This document shows positions 1 through 6,765 of a stretch of DNA of 13,171 bases, one piece after another; position 1 is the stretch's first letter; each line of letters begins with the position of its first letter. The notes below the pieces were generated by a model. That model did no database searches and had not been told where the DNA came from. It worked only from the letters and a program-made list of their open reading frames with translations. Source of the DNA: Planctomycetota bacterium (GTDB lineage: Bacteria; Planctomycetota; Phycisphaerae; Phycisphaerales; SM1A02); contig RFQW01000010.1 of the NCBI GenBank assembly GCA_009924765.1, positions 1-13,171 of the forward strand, read 5' to 3'. Both the position numbers and the translations under genes were made by a program.

Positions 1-450
1 GGCCGCGAGAAGGATTCGCTGCGTCACGCCAAGCCGGTCAGCGAAGGTGGAGCCGGCGAATTCACCGTGAGCGTGGCCACCGAGTCGATCCTGCGCCGCG
101 TGGTGGCGTGCGCCGAGGATCTGCCGCCCGATGCGAGCGAATTCGATCTATCAGGCCTGACGCCCATCACCGGCACCAAGGTGCGTGCCCCGCGCGTGGC
201 CGAAAGCCCCGTCACGTTCGAGTGCCGCACGCTGCAGGTGATCCGAACCAATGCAGGTCAACCCGGCGGCGGCAACATCGTGCTTGGCGAGGTGGTGTGG
301 ATGCACGTGGACGAGGCGGTGATGGACGAGCGCTATCGCGTGCACGCCGATCGTCTGCAGGCCGTCGGTCGCATGGGCGGCTTCAGTTACTGCACCACCC
401 ACGACCGCTTCGACGTGCCGCCAGGCCTGGCCGCCCTGCGTCCCATATGA
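1..450 (+). CDS. Flavin reductase family (FMN-binding) protein, 5' end missing
   Basis: An open frame enters from the left edge and ends at TGA 448-450, giving 149 visible residues of a family that usually runs to about 200. The visible part carries the pattern of the DIM6/NTAB-type flavin reductase-like fold: a start resembling GRxKDxLR, a strand EFTVSVATE at about residues 20-28, the RVAESPVTFECRTLQV segment (about 60-75) and NIVLGEVVWMHVD (about 90-102). Family members bind FMN and either reduce free flavin with NAD(P)H for a partner oxygenase or act as FMN-binding proteins of unknown substrate. The substrate cannot be told from this fragment. The start codon lies outside the window. An internal GTG at 67 is in frame but falls inside the conserved domain, so it is not the start. 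The gene is convergent with serC, with 75 bases between the stops and no convincing terminator. The family call is firm; the exact role is open. Confidence 0.8.
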   Translation, partial: GREKDSLRHAKPVSEGGAGEFTVSVATESILRRVVACAEDLPPDASEFDLSGLTPITGTKVRAPRVAESPVTFECRTLQVIRTNAGQPGGGNIVLGEVVWMHVDEAVMDERYRVHADRLQAVGRMGGFSYCTTHDRFDVPPGLAALRPI

Positions 451-525
451 GGGACGGGGGTCGTTATTGGAACCGACGACGCAGCGAGCCTTCGCGCCTT
501 GCGCGACACCGCCCACCCGCACACG

Positions 526-1664
526 TCAGCCGTTTCGCCGCGCAAAGTCGCGCATGAAGTCGGCCAGCGCCTTCGCGCCCTCGACCGGCATGGCGTTGTA
601 CATGCTGGCGCGAATGCCGCCCGTGCTGCGATGCCCCGCCAGTCCATCCATGCCGTTCGCCGCAGCCTCGGCCACGAACGCCGCATCGATCTTCTCGTTC
701 GGTCCGCGGAACAGCACGTTGATCGGGCTCTGGCACCAGCGCTCGGCGTGCGCCTTCCAGAAGCCGCCGCTCTCGTCGATCGCCTTCAGCACGGTGCCGC
801 TTCGCTCGGCGGCCAGCTTCTGCATGCCCTTCACGCCGCCGTTGCGCTCGATCCACTGGCACACCAGGCCCACCACGTGGATGCCGAACGTGTTCGGCGT
901 GTTCGGCCGGCTCTCGCCCTTGTCGAACTCGTCGTAGCGCAGCATGCTGGGCAGTCGGCGGCACTGCTTCTCCAGCAGGTCGCGGCGGATCAGCACCATG
1001 GTCATGCCGCTGGGGCCCAGGTTCTTCTGCGCCGCCGCGTACACGAAGCCGTGATCCTTCAGGTCCAGCGGTTCGGCGAAGATGTCGCTGCTGGCGTCGC
1101 GCGCCAGCCATCCACCCGGCGCCGCCGTGGGGGTCACGGACCACTTGGTGCCATCCACGGTGTTGTTGCTGCACCAGTGGTGATAGGCGGCACCCGCGCT
1201 GGGTTCGCTTCGCCCTCGCGTGGCGTGCGGTTGAACGCGAACGGCGTGCCGTCGAAGGTGATGTTCACCTTGCCGACCATCTTCGCGTCGGCGATCGCCT
1301 TGGTCGCCCACAGGCCGGTGTCAGCGTAATCCGCGTGCCCGCCATCGGGCAGGAAATTCAGCGGCAGCATGCCGAACTGCAGCGTGGCGCCGCCCGGAAT
1401 GAACAGGCCGGCCCAGTCCGAACCAGCGCCCGCCACGCGCATGAACGCCGCGTGACTCTCCACCAGCAGTCGATCGAACAGCGGTCCGCGGTGGCTGTGC
1501 TCCAGGATGCCGATGCCGCTGCCCCACAGATCGACCAGATCCTGCTGCAGCTGCTGCAGCACATCCAGCGGCAAGGCCGCCGGGCCCGCGCTGAAGTTGA
1601 ACACGCGGCCACTGGCCATGGGGCGAACGGGTGCATTTCGACGCAGGGATTCAACGGTGCTCAT
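526..1664 (-). CDS. serC: Phosphoserine aminotransferase SerC, interrupted by one frameshift
   Basis: This enzyme converts 3-phosphohydroxypyruvate and glutamate to phosphoserine with pyridoxal phosphate in the cytoplasm. The N-terminal half (from ATG 1664) has the family signature FNFSAGPAALP at residues 22-32, then EHSHRGPLF, GGATLQFGMLP and DTGLWATKAIADAK. The C-terminal half lies in another frame and carries SNNTVDGTKW, the PLP-lysine region AAAQKNLGPSG, and the closing TGGIRASMYNAMPVEGAKAL. The two halves join exactly if one C is restored to the CCC run (coding strand) at 1201-1203, giving GEANPSAGAAYHHW and a protein of 379 residues, close to the family's usual length of about 360. The start ATG overlaps the serA stop as ATGA, implying translational coupling. 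As written the gene would make a truncated protein. Every key motif is intact, so a sequence error or a very recent mutation is more likely than an old pseudogene. Confidence 0.9.
1201..1203 (-). other. Frameshift site in serC (apparent loss of one C)
   Basis: On the coding strand the sequence reads gaa gcg aac cca gcg. Adding one C to the CCC gives gaa gcg aac ccc agc gcg ggt gcc gcc tat, which runs without a break into the downstream SerC frame. The local sequence is not a classical X-XXY-YYZ slippery site, so programmed -1 slippage is unlikely. Confidence 0.8.
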
Positions 1665-2929
1665 GCGCGCCTCACGATGGTGAAAAGGCCTGCACTCAGC
1701 ACGGCCGGGTTCTTGCGGATCGAGGTCAGGTGCTCATCGTTGGGCGCCTGATCCAGGTGGATGCGGGCCATCGCCGCTTCGCCACCCTCGTAGATGATGT
1801 TCTCCATCTCCTCCACGTTGATGCCGGCCTGGCCCAAGGTGTAGAAGACATGCGCCAGCACGCCGGGGCGGTTCAGGTGCCGCACGCTCAGCAGCGTGGT
1901 GGCGGGCGTCTGGCGCGCGCGGTTCACGCAGTTGGGCGCGGTGCCCTTGTCCAGCCACTCGCGGATCACGCGCACGCTTTCACTGGCCACCGCATGGGCG
2001 GCCTGCTCGGTGTTGGCGCCCACGTGGAACGTGCCGTACACGCCCGACAGCTTCGCCAGCGGATGGTCGAACGCGCCGCGATCCTTCTCGGGCTCGCGCG
2101 CGAACACGTCCAGACCCGCGCGGATGCCGCGATCCTTCACCGCAGCGGCCAGCGCGCTCTCGTCGATCACGCGTCCGCTCGAGATGTTCACCAGGATCGC
2201 GCCAGGCTTGAGCGCGTTCATGAACTTCTCGCCCACCAGGCCGTCGGTCTCCTCGTTGGTGGCCACGCACACGCACACCACGTCGGCCAGCTTGGCCAGA
2301 TTCACGATGTTGGCGCAGTAGTGCACGCCCGCCGCATCGGCCTTCTCCTCGGTCAGGTGACGGCTCCATGCCACCACACCCATGCCGAAGGTCTTCGCGC
2401 GCCGCGCGATCTCCATGCCCACCTGGCCCAGACCCACGATGCCCATGGTGCGCCCATGCAGGCCGGCGCTCTTCATGAAGTCGGCGCGATCCCACTTGCC
2501 CTCGCGCATGCGCATCACCTGATCCGGCACGCGGCGATCGCACGCCAGCACCAGCGCCCACGCCAGCTCCGCCACCGCATGCGCGTTGCGCCCGGGGCAG
2601 TTGCTCACGAACACGCCGCGCTTGCTTGCCGCGGCCAGATCGATCTCGTCCACGCCGGCGCCCGCCTGCACGATCAGCGACAGTCGCTGACAGGCCTCGA
2701 TGGCCGCGGCCGTCACGGCCGTCTCGCGCACCACCAGCACCTCGGGCTGCAGCGCAGCGAGGCGTGCCGGAAGATCGGCGGCGGTCAGCTCCGGCTCATG
2801 CAGGGTTTCGCAGCCAAGATCGCGAAGGGACTGCAGGCCCGCTGCCTCGAAGGCATCGGCCACCAGGATGCGGGCCGTGGCGCGGCTGCCTGGCATTGGC
2901 GCATCGTTGCGGCGGGTGAAGGTCGTCAT
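1661..2929 (-). CDS. serA: D-3-phosphoglycerate dehydrogenase-type 2-hydroxyacid dehydrogenase with C-terminal ACT domain
   Basis: This is the probable first enzyme of the phosphorylated serine pathway, oxidising 3-phosphoglycerate to 3-phosphohydroxypyruvate. The 422 residues comprise an N-terminal substrate-domain half (about 20-115), a Rossmann nucleotide-binding domain with GIVGLGQVG at 163-171, the C-terminal part of the substrate domain, and an ACT domain (about 344-420, RHLNRPGVLAHVF) that in this family senses serine. The catalytic Glu (E279 in DVFAREP) and His (H302 in TFHVGANT) are present. The usual catalytic Arg position in the NxSRGxxVD motif is Ser251 here (NISSGRVIDE), with an Arg two residues later at 253. 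After strand 2 of the Rossmann fold the sequence reads AWSRHL (187-192), without the Asp typical of NAD-dependent SerA. The start at ATG 2929 follows the DUF1015 stop by 58 bases; Met12 is an alternative. The stop overlaps the serC start. The operon supports the serine role, although the residue changes leave room for another 2-hydroxyacid substrate. Confidence 0.88.
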   Translation of the reverse strand: MTTFTRRNDAPMPGSRATARILVADAFEAAGLQSLRDLGCETLHEPELTAADLPARLAALQPEVLVVRETAVTAAAIEACQRLSLIVQAGAGVDEIDLAAASKRGVFVSNCPGRNAHAVAELAWALVLACDRRVPDQVMRMREGKWDRADFMKSAGLHGRTMGIVGLGQVGMEIARRAKTFGMGVVAWSRHLTEEKADAAGVHYCANIVNLAKLADVVCVCVATNEETDGLVGEKFMNALKPGAILVNISSGRVIDESALAAAVKDRGIRAGLDVFAREPEKDRGAFDHPLAKLSGVYGTFHVGANTEQAAHAVASESVRVIREWLDKGTAPNCVNRARQTPATTLLSVRHLNRPGVLAHVFYTLGQAGINVEEMENIIYEGGEAAMARIHLDQAPNDEHLTSIRKNPAVLSAGLFTIVRRA

Positions 2930-2935
2930 CCTGTG

Positions 2936-2941
2936 ATTGTA
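2936..2941 (-). promoter_or_regulatory. Possible -10 element just upstream of serA
   Basis: The coding strand reads TACAAT, five of six matches to TATAAT, ending six bases before the serA ATG at 2929. Transcription would begin at or next to the ATG, giving a leaderless message. No clear -35 (best CTGGAA) and no good ribosome binding site are present. It would be an internal promoter, separate from any promoter ahead of the DUF1015 gene. Confidence 0.3.
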
Positions 2942-2987
2942 GTGCAGCGCGCCGCGATTCCAGAGGGCACGGACCGCGCCCCGTGCC

Positions 2988-4109
2988 TCAGCCGTGATGG
3001 TGCAGCCACAGCCCCGAACGCACCCGCGGCTCGAACCAGGTGCTGCCGGCCGGCAGGCGCTCGCCGGCGTCCGCCAGCAGGGTGAGTTCCCGAACGGGCG
3101 GGTGTGGAAGCACGATCACAGATCCCCACGCACCCCCCGCCAGCAACGCCTGCAGTTGCATCACGCGATCCTCGCCGGGCCGGTTCGCCGTTGCCGCAAG
3201 CGCATCCGCCCCCAACACCGCACGCAGCAGCGCATCCAGTCGACCCGATTCGGTGGCATCGGCGAGCGTTGCCCCGAGCGGGGGCGGCGGAAGCCTGAAA
3301 CGCATCCAGGCTGGCGCGCCATCACGCAGCACACACGCATCGGCGAACCCGGCTGCGGGCATGCCAGGTTCGGCCACCATCTCCGCATTCGATTGCAGCC
3401 AGGCATGCCATGCCGCATCGGCGGATGGACGCACCAGGCGCGGCGACCATCGCGCAAACACCTCGTTCAGCGGAAGCAGCATGCACAGCACCGGGTCATC
3501 GGGCTGCAGGTTCTGCAAGCGATGATGCCCCTCGAGCACATAGGCGCTGCGAACCTCGGCGAACGCCGTGGCCAGATCCGCCGCACGCCGCCCGCTCCAC
3601 AGCGTGTGCGTGGCACCGTCGCCCGCCACCACATGGAACAGCGGCCGATCGTTCACCTCGCGCTCGAACAGATCGGTGATCACCTCGTTGGTCTCGAACC
3701 CCAGGATCACCGAGTCCACCTGCGCTGCGCAGCGCTCGGTCAGCAGTCGCCACTGCGCCGCGTCCTCGCCGCGCGCATGACGATGGGCTCGAATCACGCC
3801 GTTGGTGAATGCGTCGGCGCGAACGCCGGCCACCAGGCCGCAATGTTTACGACCCCCCTTCACCTGCCGATGCATGTACACCGTGGGCTCGGGTTCCTGC
3901 AGCAGTGCCTTGTCCGCCCGCAACGAGGCCAGCTTGGCCGCGCCCTCACCGGCCATGGCCGCCTTCACCAGCGCCGCCAGACTCAGAGGCAAGCGCCCCG
4001 CCGTCTCCAGAATCTGGTCCGCCGACAGGTGCTCCATGCGCTCCAGCGAAAACTCCCGCGCCTTGGCGGCGGTGGGACGGGTGGCACGGAACGGAAGGAT
4101 CGGAATCAC
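2988..4109 (-). CDS. DUF1015 family protein
   Basis: The 373-residue protein starts at a GTG (coding strand gtgattccgatc) with GAGG ten bases upstream. It has DUF1015 hallmarks: an N-terminal PFRATRP, a central block with YMHRQ (78-82) and GLVAGV (91-96), VIRAHRHARGEDAAQW (105-120) corresponding to the family's K-H-E-x-T-R region, the EGHHR motif (193-197), and a C-terminal STWFEPRVRSGLWL (356-369) matching the family's S-T-x-F-x-P-K-x-x-S/T-G-L ending. The N-terminal P-P-Y-D-V segment common in the family is not evident and the protein is somewhat short. No signal peptide or membrane helix is seen, so it is likely cytoplasmic. I know of no established biochemical function for the family. From memory, DUF1015 genes are found near serA/serC in other bacteria, which fits this operon. 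The EGHHR motif recalls the ParB/sulfiredoxin-like fold that includes serine kinase SerK; that link is inference. Confidence 0.85.
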   Translation of the reverse strand: MIPILPFRATRPTAAKAREFSLERMEHLSADQILETAGRLPLSLAALVKAAMAGEGAAKLASLRADKALLQEPEPTVYMHRQVKGGRKHCGLVAGVRADAFTNGVIRAHRHARGEDAAQWRLLTERCAAQVDSVILGFETNEVITDLFEREVNDRPLFHVVAGDGATHTLWSGRRAADLATAFAEVRSAYVLEGHHRLQNLQPDDPVLCMLLPLNEVFARWSPRLVRPSADAAWHAWLQSNAEMVAEPGMPAAGFADACVLRDGAPAWMRFRLPPPPLGATLADATESGRLDALLRAVLGADALAATANRPGEDRVMQLQALLAGGAWGSVIVLPHPPVRELTLLADAGERLPAGSTWFEPRVRSGLWLHHHG

Positions 4110-4325
4110 GGTTTTTGGGCCTCAGGAGGCAGTCTACGGGGTATGCGAGCCCCCACGGGGGTCTGGCCAGGTCCGAATGTTCCGGCTGCCAGCCACCCCA
4201 TCTCCCCGCTTCTGCACCAGTTCGCTTCAGTCGCCTTCCGAAGGTGCCGACCTCCCCTTCGGAGCCGGCATCGTGCCGACCCCAGTGACCGACAGCCAAG
4301 ATCTGCCATTCGCACGAGGTGTTGC
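4110..4325. promoter_or_regulatory. Divergent intergenic region between the DUF1015-serA-serC operon and the HD-GYP gene
   Basis: The 216 non-coding bases must hold the promoters of both flanking transcripts. Visible structure: a CCCCC-AC-GGGGG inverted repeat at about 4160-4172, the 11-base palindrome CCTTCCGAAGG at 4234-4244, and the direct repeat GTGCCGACC at 4244-4252 and 4273-4281 (29 bases apart). The repeats could be an operator. No convincing -35/-10 pair could be assigned on either strand. Confidence 0.4.
4315..4320 (+). promoter_or_regulatory. Ribosome binding site of the HD-GYP gene
   Basis: GAGGTG lies five bases before ATG 4326. This is the main reason for choosing that start over the in-frame ATG at 4365, which has no comparable site. 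Confidence 0.6.
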
Positions 4326-5423
4326 ATGCGTCCCATCTTCAGCCAGCCGTCCGTTGAAGCCAACATGACCCCGTCCGCTCCATCCGTGGAACGGGCCAAC
4401 GCGGGCGCCGCATTCGAGCGTCTGGCCACACGCCTGCGAACCGCCGGCCTCGTGTGGGCGCAAGCGGAGCCCGGTCATGTGCGATGGAGTCTGGCGGATG
4501 ACTTTCTCACCTCGCTCGTGGCCGAAAGCGCATGGATCCGTCGACAGGTGGATGACGCCGCACAGCGCTGGATGAACGGCGCGCCCACCACACCCGAGCA
4601 ACCCATTCCCGGCTGCTGGCTGCTGCCTTCGGCCTCGCGACAGCGATCCGATGGCGTGGCGCGCGGCGTGGCGATCGCGATCACGCGCAAGGCGGTGGGC
4701 TCGAGCGGCAGCCTTCGGGCGCTGTGCCAGAGCGCGCACATGGATTTCGAGCTCACCCGCGATCTGCTGCGGAGCGAGCCCATGGTGACGACACGCGAGA
4801 TTCCGCGCCTGGCGGCCATGGTGCGTCTGCTGCGTCCGGTGGCGCTGCGCCCCACGGGCACCCCTGCCGTGGAAGCCCTGCTTCGCGCGGTGGAAAGCAC
4901 CCATCGCTGCGTGCGAGGACACAGCGAACGAACCGCACACCTGGCCGAATGTCTGGCGAATGCCGCGGGCATGACCGCCGGCGAATGCCGCACCGCGCGC
5001 ATGGCCGGTCTGCTGCACGATGTGGGCAAGATGGGCATCCCGGAGCAGGTGCTGAGCAAGCCCGGCTCCCTCACCGCCGAGGAGCGTTCGCTGGTGAACA
5101 TGCACCCCGAGATCGGTCATCGCATCGTGCAGGGTGTTGGAGGCCTGGAACACGCGGTTCCCGCGGTGCTGTGGCACCACGAGCGCTGGGACGGGGCCGG
5201 GTATCCGCACCGCCTGTCGGGCGAAGCCATTCCGAAGATCGCGCGGGTGATGGCCATCGTGGACAGCTACGACGCCATGCGAAGCGACCGTCCCTATCGA
5301 CAGGCACTGGCGCCCGAGCATGCGCTGCGAGAGATCCATTGCGGCTCCGGCAAGCAGTTCGATCCGGCACTGTCGCAGGTGTTCGTGCGGCTGCTTGATC
5401 AGCAACCTGCACTTGCCGCGTGA
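4326..5423 (+). CDS. HD-GYP domain protein, probable cyclic-di-GMP phosphodiesterase
   Basis: The 365-residue protein has a C-terminal HD-GYP domain (about 190-355) with every expected motif: HSERTAHLAE (199-208), LLHDVGKMGIPEQVLSKPG (229-247, metal-binding HD at 231-232), NMHPEIGH (258-265), WHHERWDGAGYP (283-294, GYP at 292-294) and DSYDAMRSDRPYR (313-325). Intact domains of this type hydrolyse the second messenger c-di-GMP to pGpG or GMP using a metal centre. The N-terminal ~185 residues match no domain I recognise: there is no receiver-domain phosphorylation pattern, no obvious membrane helix and no clear PAS or GAF signature. It therefore looks like a cytoplasmic sensor-effector with an unidentified input. 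ATG 4326 has a good GAGGTG site; ATG 4365 (residue 14) is an alternative. It reads away from the serine operon and is followed 43 bases later by a small HTH-like gene. Confidence 0.92.
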   Translation: MRPIFSQPSVEANMTPSAPSVERANAGAAFERLATRLRTAGLVWAQAEPGHVRWSLADDFLTSLVAESAWIRRQVDDAAQRWMNGAPTTPEQPIPGCWLLPSASRQRSDGVARGVAIAITRKAVGSSGSLRALCQSAHMDFELTRDLLRSEPMVTTREIPRLAAMVRLLRPVALRPTGTPAVEALLRAVESTHRCVRGHSERTAHLAECLANAAGMTAGECRTARMAGLLHDVGKMGIPEQVLSKPGSLTAEERSLVNMHPEIGHRIVQGVGGLEHAVPAVLWHHERWDGAGYPHRLSGEAIPKIARVMAIVDSYDAMRSDRPYRQALAPEHALREIHCGSGKQFDPALSQVFVRLLDQQPALAA

Positions 5424-5439
5424 CCCGCGCGCATGCCAC

Positions 5440-5468
5440 TTGCGCTCCGGCCATGATTGCGACAAAAT
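5440..5468 (+). promoter_or_regulatory. Weak promoter-like pair ahead of the small HTH gene
   Basis: TTGCGC (5440-5445) and CAAAAT (5463-5468) are 17 bases apart. The predicted start of transcription falls near 5475-5476, at the second in-frame ATG (5476). If used, the message would be leaderless and the protein three residues shorter. Matches to consensus are modest. Confidence 0.22.
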
Positions 5469-5697
5469 GCCTCGCATGATGTCGATGGTCATGGACGACC
5501 TGAACGATCTGCGGCGGCTCGAGCTCGGCGCTCACGGCCTGCCCGCGTTCGATCGTCTGGTGATGCAACTGCGTTGGGCGGATGAACTCACGCGCGCCGA
5601 AACCGCGCAGGTGCTGGATGCCGACCCCGCTCGCGTGCTGGCTGCCGAAATGCGTCTGCGTGCATGGATCGCCGCCCGCGCGCCGGCAGCGGTCTGA
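5467..5697 (+). CDS. Small protein resembling a lone sigma-70 region 4 helix-turn-helix
   Basis: This is a 76-residue reading frame from ATG 5467; further in-frame ATGs lie at 5476 and 5479. The core FDRLVMQLRWADELTRAETA, followed by QVLDADPARVLAAEMRLR, follows the layout of sigma-factor region 4: a helix with L-x-L-R-[YW], then L-T-x-x-E-x-A-x-x-L as the first HTH helix, and a short recognition helix. Typical ECF sequences have A-L-R-L-R-Y then S-Y-x-E-I-A-x-V-L-G. There is no room for region 2, so it cannot be a complete sigma factor. It could be a small DNA-binding regulator, an anti-sigma-like decoy, or a relic. It follows the HD-GYP gene on the same strand and ends 10 bases before the convergent secreted-protein gene. 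Its reality is supported by the HTH-like composition and position rather than by a family I can name. Confidence 0.6.
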   Translation: MPRMMSMVMDDLNDLRRLELGAHGLPAFDRLVMQLRWADELTRAETAQVLDADPARVLAAEMRLRAWIAARAPAAV

Positions 5698-5707
5698 GCG
5701 CCACCGA

Positions 5708-6733
5708 TCAACCGTAGCTCAGCATGATCAGCGCCACATCGCCGTAGTCGACGATGCCGGTGCCATCCAGGTCGGCCTGGCAACCCGTGCAGGGACCGAA
5801 GTCGATCAGCGCCAGCGCCACATCGCCGAAGTCCACCAGGCCGTTGCAATCGAGATCTTCGGCCGCACAGGCCGGCACCGTTTCCACCTTGATGCGAAGC
5901 CGCGCGGCCTGGGCCAAACCCAGCGTAACGAAGGCGTTTTCCTTCGCATAGAAGACCGGATACTCCCCCGCCTGCTGCTGCACGATGGTGAGGGCGCTGG
6001 CCGCGAAGAACACGCGGCCCGCATGCAGGCCCTGGCGCAGGTACGCCTGGATGCCGGGGTCATTCACGTCCACCGTGAAGCGCATGACGCTGTCGGCAGG
6101 CACCAGCGCGCCCGGCGCCAACCCCGTGATCGAACCCGTGGCGAAGTTCTTCGGTTGGAACCCCACGCGCGGATTGTTCGACACGTCGCTCGGCGTGCCG
6201 GCGGCATCCACCACCGCAGCGAACGCGTTGCGCACGCCCGGACTCAGGAAGTTGCCGCTGCCGGTGAACGCCGTGTCCTCGGCGAAGGTGGCGGCCGAGT
6301 AGCCGCCTCGGAAACCGACGCCGAAGAGTTCCACAGGCTGACCCGCATCGGCATCCACCGTGCGTCGCGCGTCGGTGGCGGGCAGGAAGGTGGTCCAAGC
6401 ATCGGGCGTGGGGTCGTAACGGAACACCTGGTTGTTCTGCACCTGCAAGGTGACTTCCGCGCCGGTCACGCGATATCCAGCCGCCGTGCCGCCCGGCGGA
6501 ATCGCCAGATCGGTGTCGAAGGCAAGCAGGATCTGCCCATCACGCGCATCGAACTGCGTGGGCACCTCGCGATCGCTTCCGAACACGCTCATGGTGGCGC
6601 GGGCGCCCGCCGAACTGTTGAATGGATACATCCAGCGATCAAGCTGCGGCTGGTCGAACAGAACATCGAACTGTTCGGCGAATGCGGGCACGGCCAGCGC
6701 GACGGCAAGCAGGATGGAGGGCGCATTTCGCAT
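5708..6733 (-). CDS. Secreted protein with C-terminal dockerin-like repeats
   Basis: The 341-residue protein begins with a clear signal peptide (MRNAPSILLAVALAVPAFA, cleavage about A19/E20). Residues 20-285 form a body rich in short beta-type segments (for example GAEVTLQVQNNQVF at 91-104, VMRFTVDVNDPGIQAYL at 216-232) that I cannot assign to an enzyme family; no catalytic signature is visible. The last ~50 residues hold two calcium-loop-like repeats, DLDCNGLVDFGD (293-304) and DLDGTGIVDYGD (321-332), in the D-x-D-x-[ND/T]-G-x-x-D layout of dockerin repeats. Four cysteines (289, 296, 315, 318) surround the first repeat and the linker. This C-terminal pair is characteristic of many planctomycete secreted proteins and is thought to act as an attachment or sorting tail. 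The start is divergent from the pseudopilin gene. No good ribosome site is seen. Signal peptide and repeats are firm; function is unknown. Confidence 0.85.
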   Translation of the reverse strand: MRNAPSILLAVALAVPAFAEQFDVLFDQPQLDRWMYPFNSSAGARATMSVFGSDREVPTQFDARDGQILLAFDTDLAIPPGGTAAGYRVTGAEVTLQVQNNQVFRYDPTPDAWTTFLPATDARRTVDADAGQPVELFGVGFRGGYSAATFAEDTAFTGSGNFLSPGVRNAFAAVVDAAGTPSDVSNNPRVGFQPKNFATGSITGLAPGALVPADSVMRFTVDVNDPGIQAYLRQGLHAGRVFFAASALTIVQQQAGEYPVFYAKENAFVTLGLAQAARLRIKVETVPACAAEDLDCNGLVDFGDVALALIDFGPCTGCQADLDGTGIVDYGDVALIMLSYG

Positions 6734-6750
6734 GGCGTCAGGACAACAAA

Positions 6751-6758
6751 CCTATACT
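6751..6758. promoter_or_regulatory. TATA-centred element shared by two divergent genes
   Basis: The bases CCTATACT read TATACT (6753-6758) on the + strand, seven bases before the likely TTG start of the pseudopilin gene. On the - strand they read TATAGG, with the secreted-protein ATG 17 bases further on. Both resemble -10 boxes and overlap by four bases. Neither has a clear -35, so assignment is tentative. Confidence 0.35.
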
Positions 6759-6765
6759 CCTCCCC

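Noticed and set aside
451..525. Terminator between the converging flavin reductase and serC genes
   Set aside because: Only weak imperfect hairpins were found, with no following T-run.
1195..1210. Programmed -1 frameshifting in serC
   Set aside because: The local bases do not form a slippery heptamer, no obvious stimulatory structure was seen, and serC is not known for recoding. A single missing C explains the sequence exactly.
1631..3085. A 484-codon open frame on the + strand opposite serA
   Set aside because: Its composition (His, Arg, Gln, Ala) is that of an antisense shadow, and serA on the other strand has clear motifs along its whole length.
4155..4180. CCCCC-AC-GGGGG hairpin as a terminator
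   Set aside because: It lies upstream of both divergent genes rather than after one and has no T-run on either strand.
2994..4325. Upstream extension of the HD-GYP frame back to 2994
   Set aside because: The frame is open by chance opposite the DUF1015 gene. The translation before 4326 has no domain character, and a good GAGGTG ribosome site precedes ATG 4326.
5708..5860. Tandem DNA repeat at the end of the secreted-protein gene
   Set aside because: The repeated pattern is explained by the two dockerin-like calcium-loop repeats at protein level and needs no separate DNA-level explanation.
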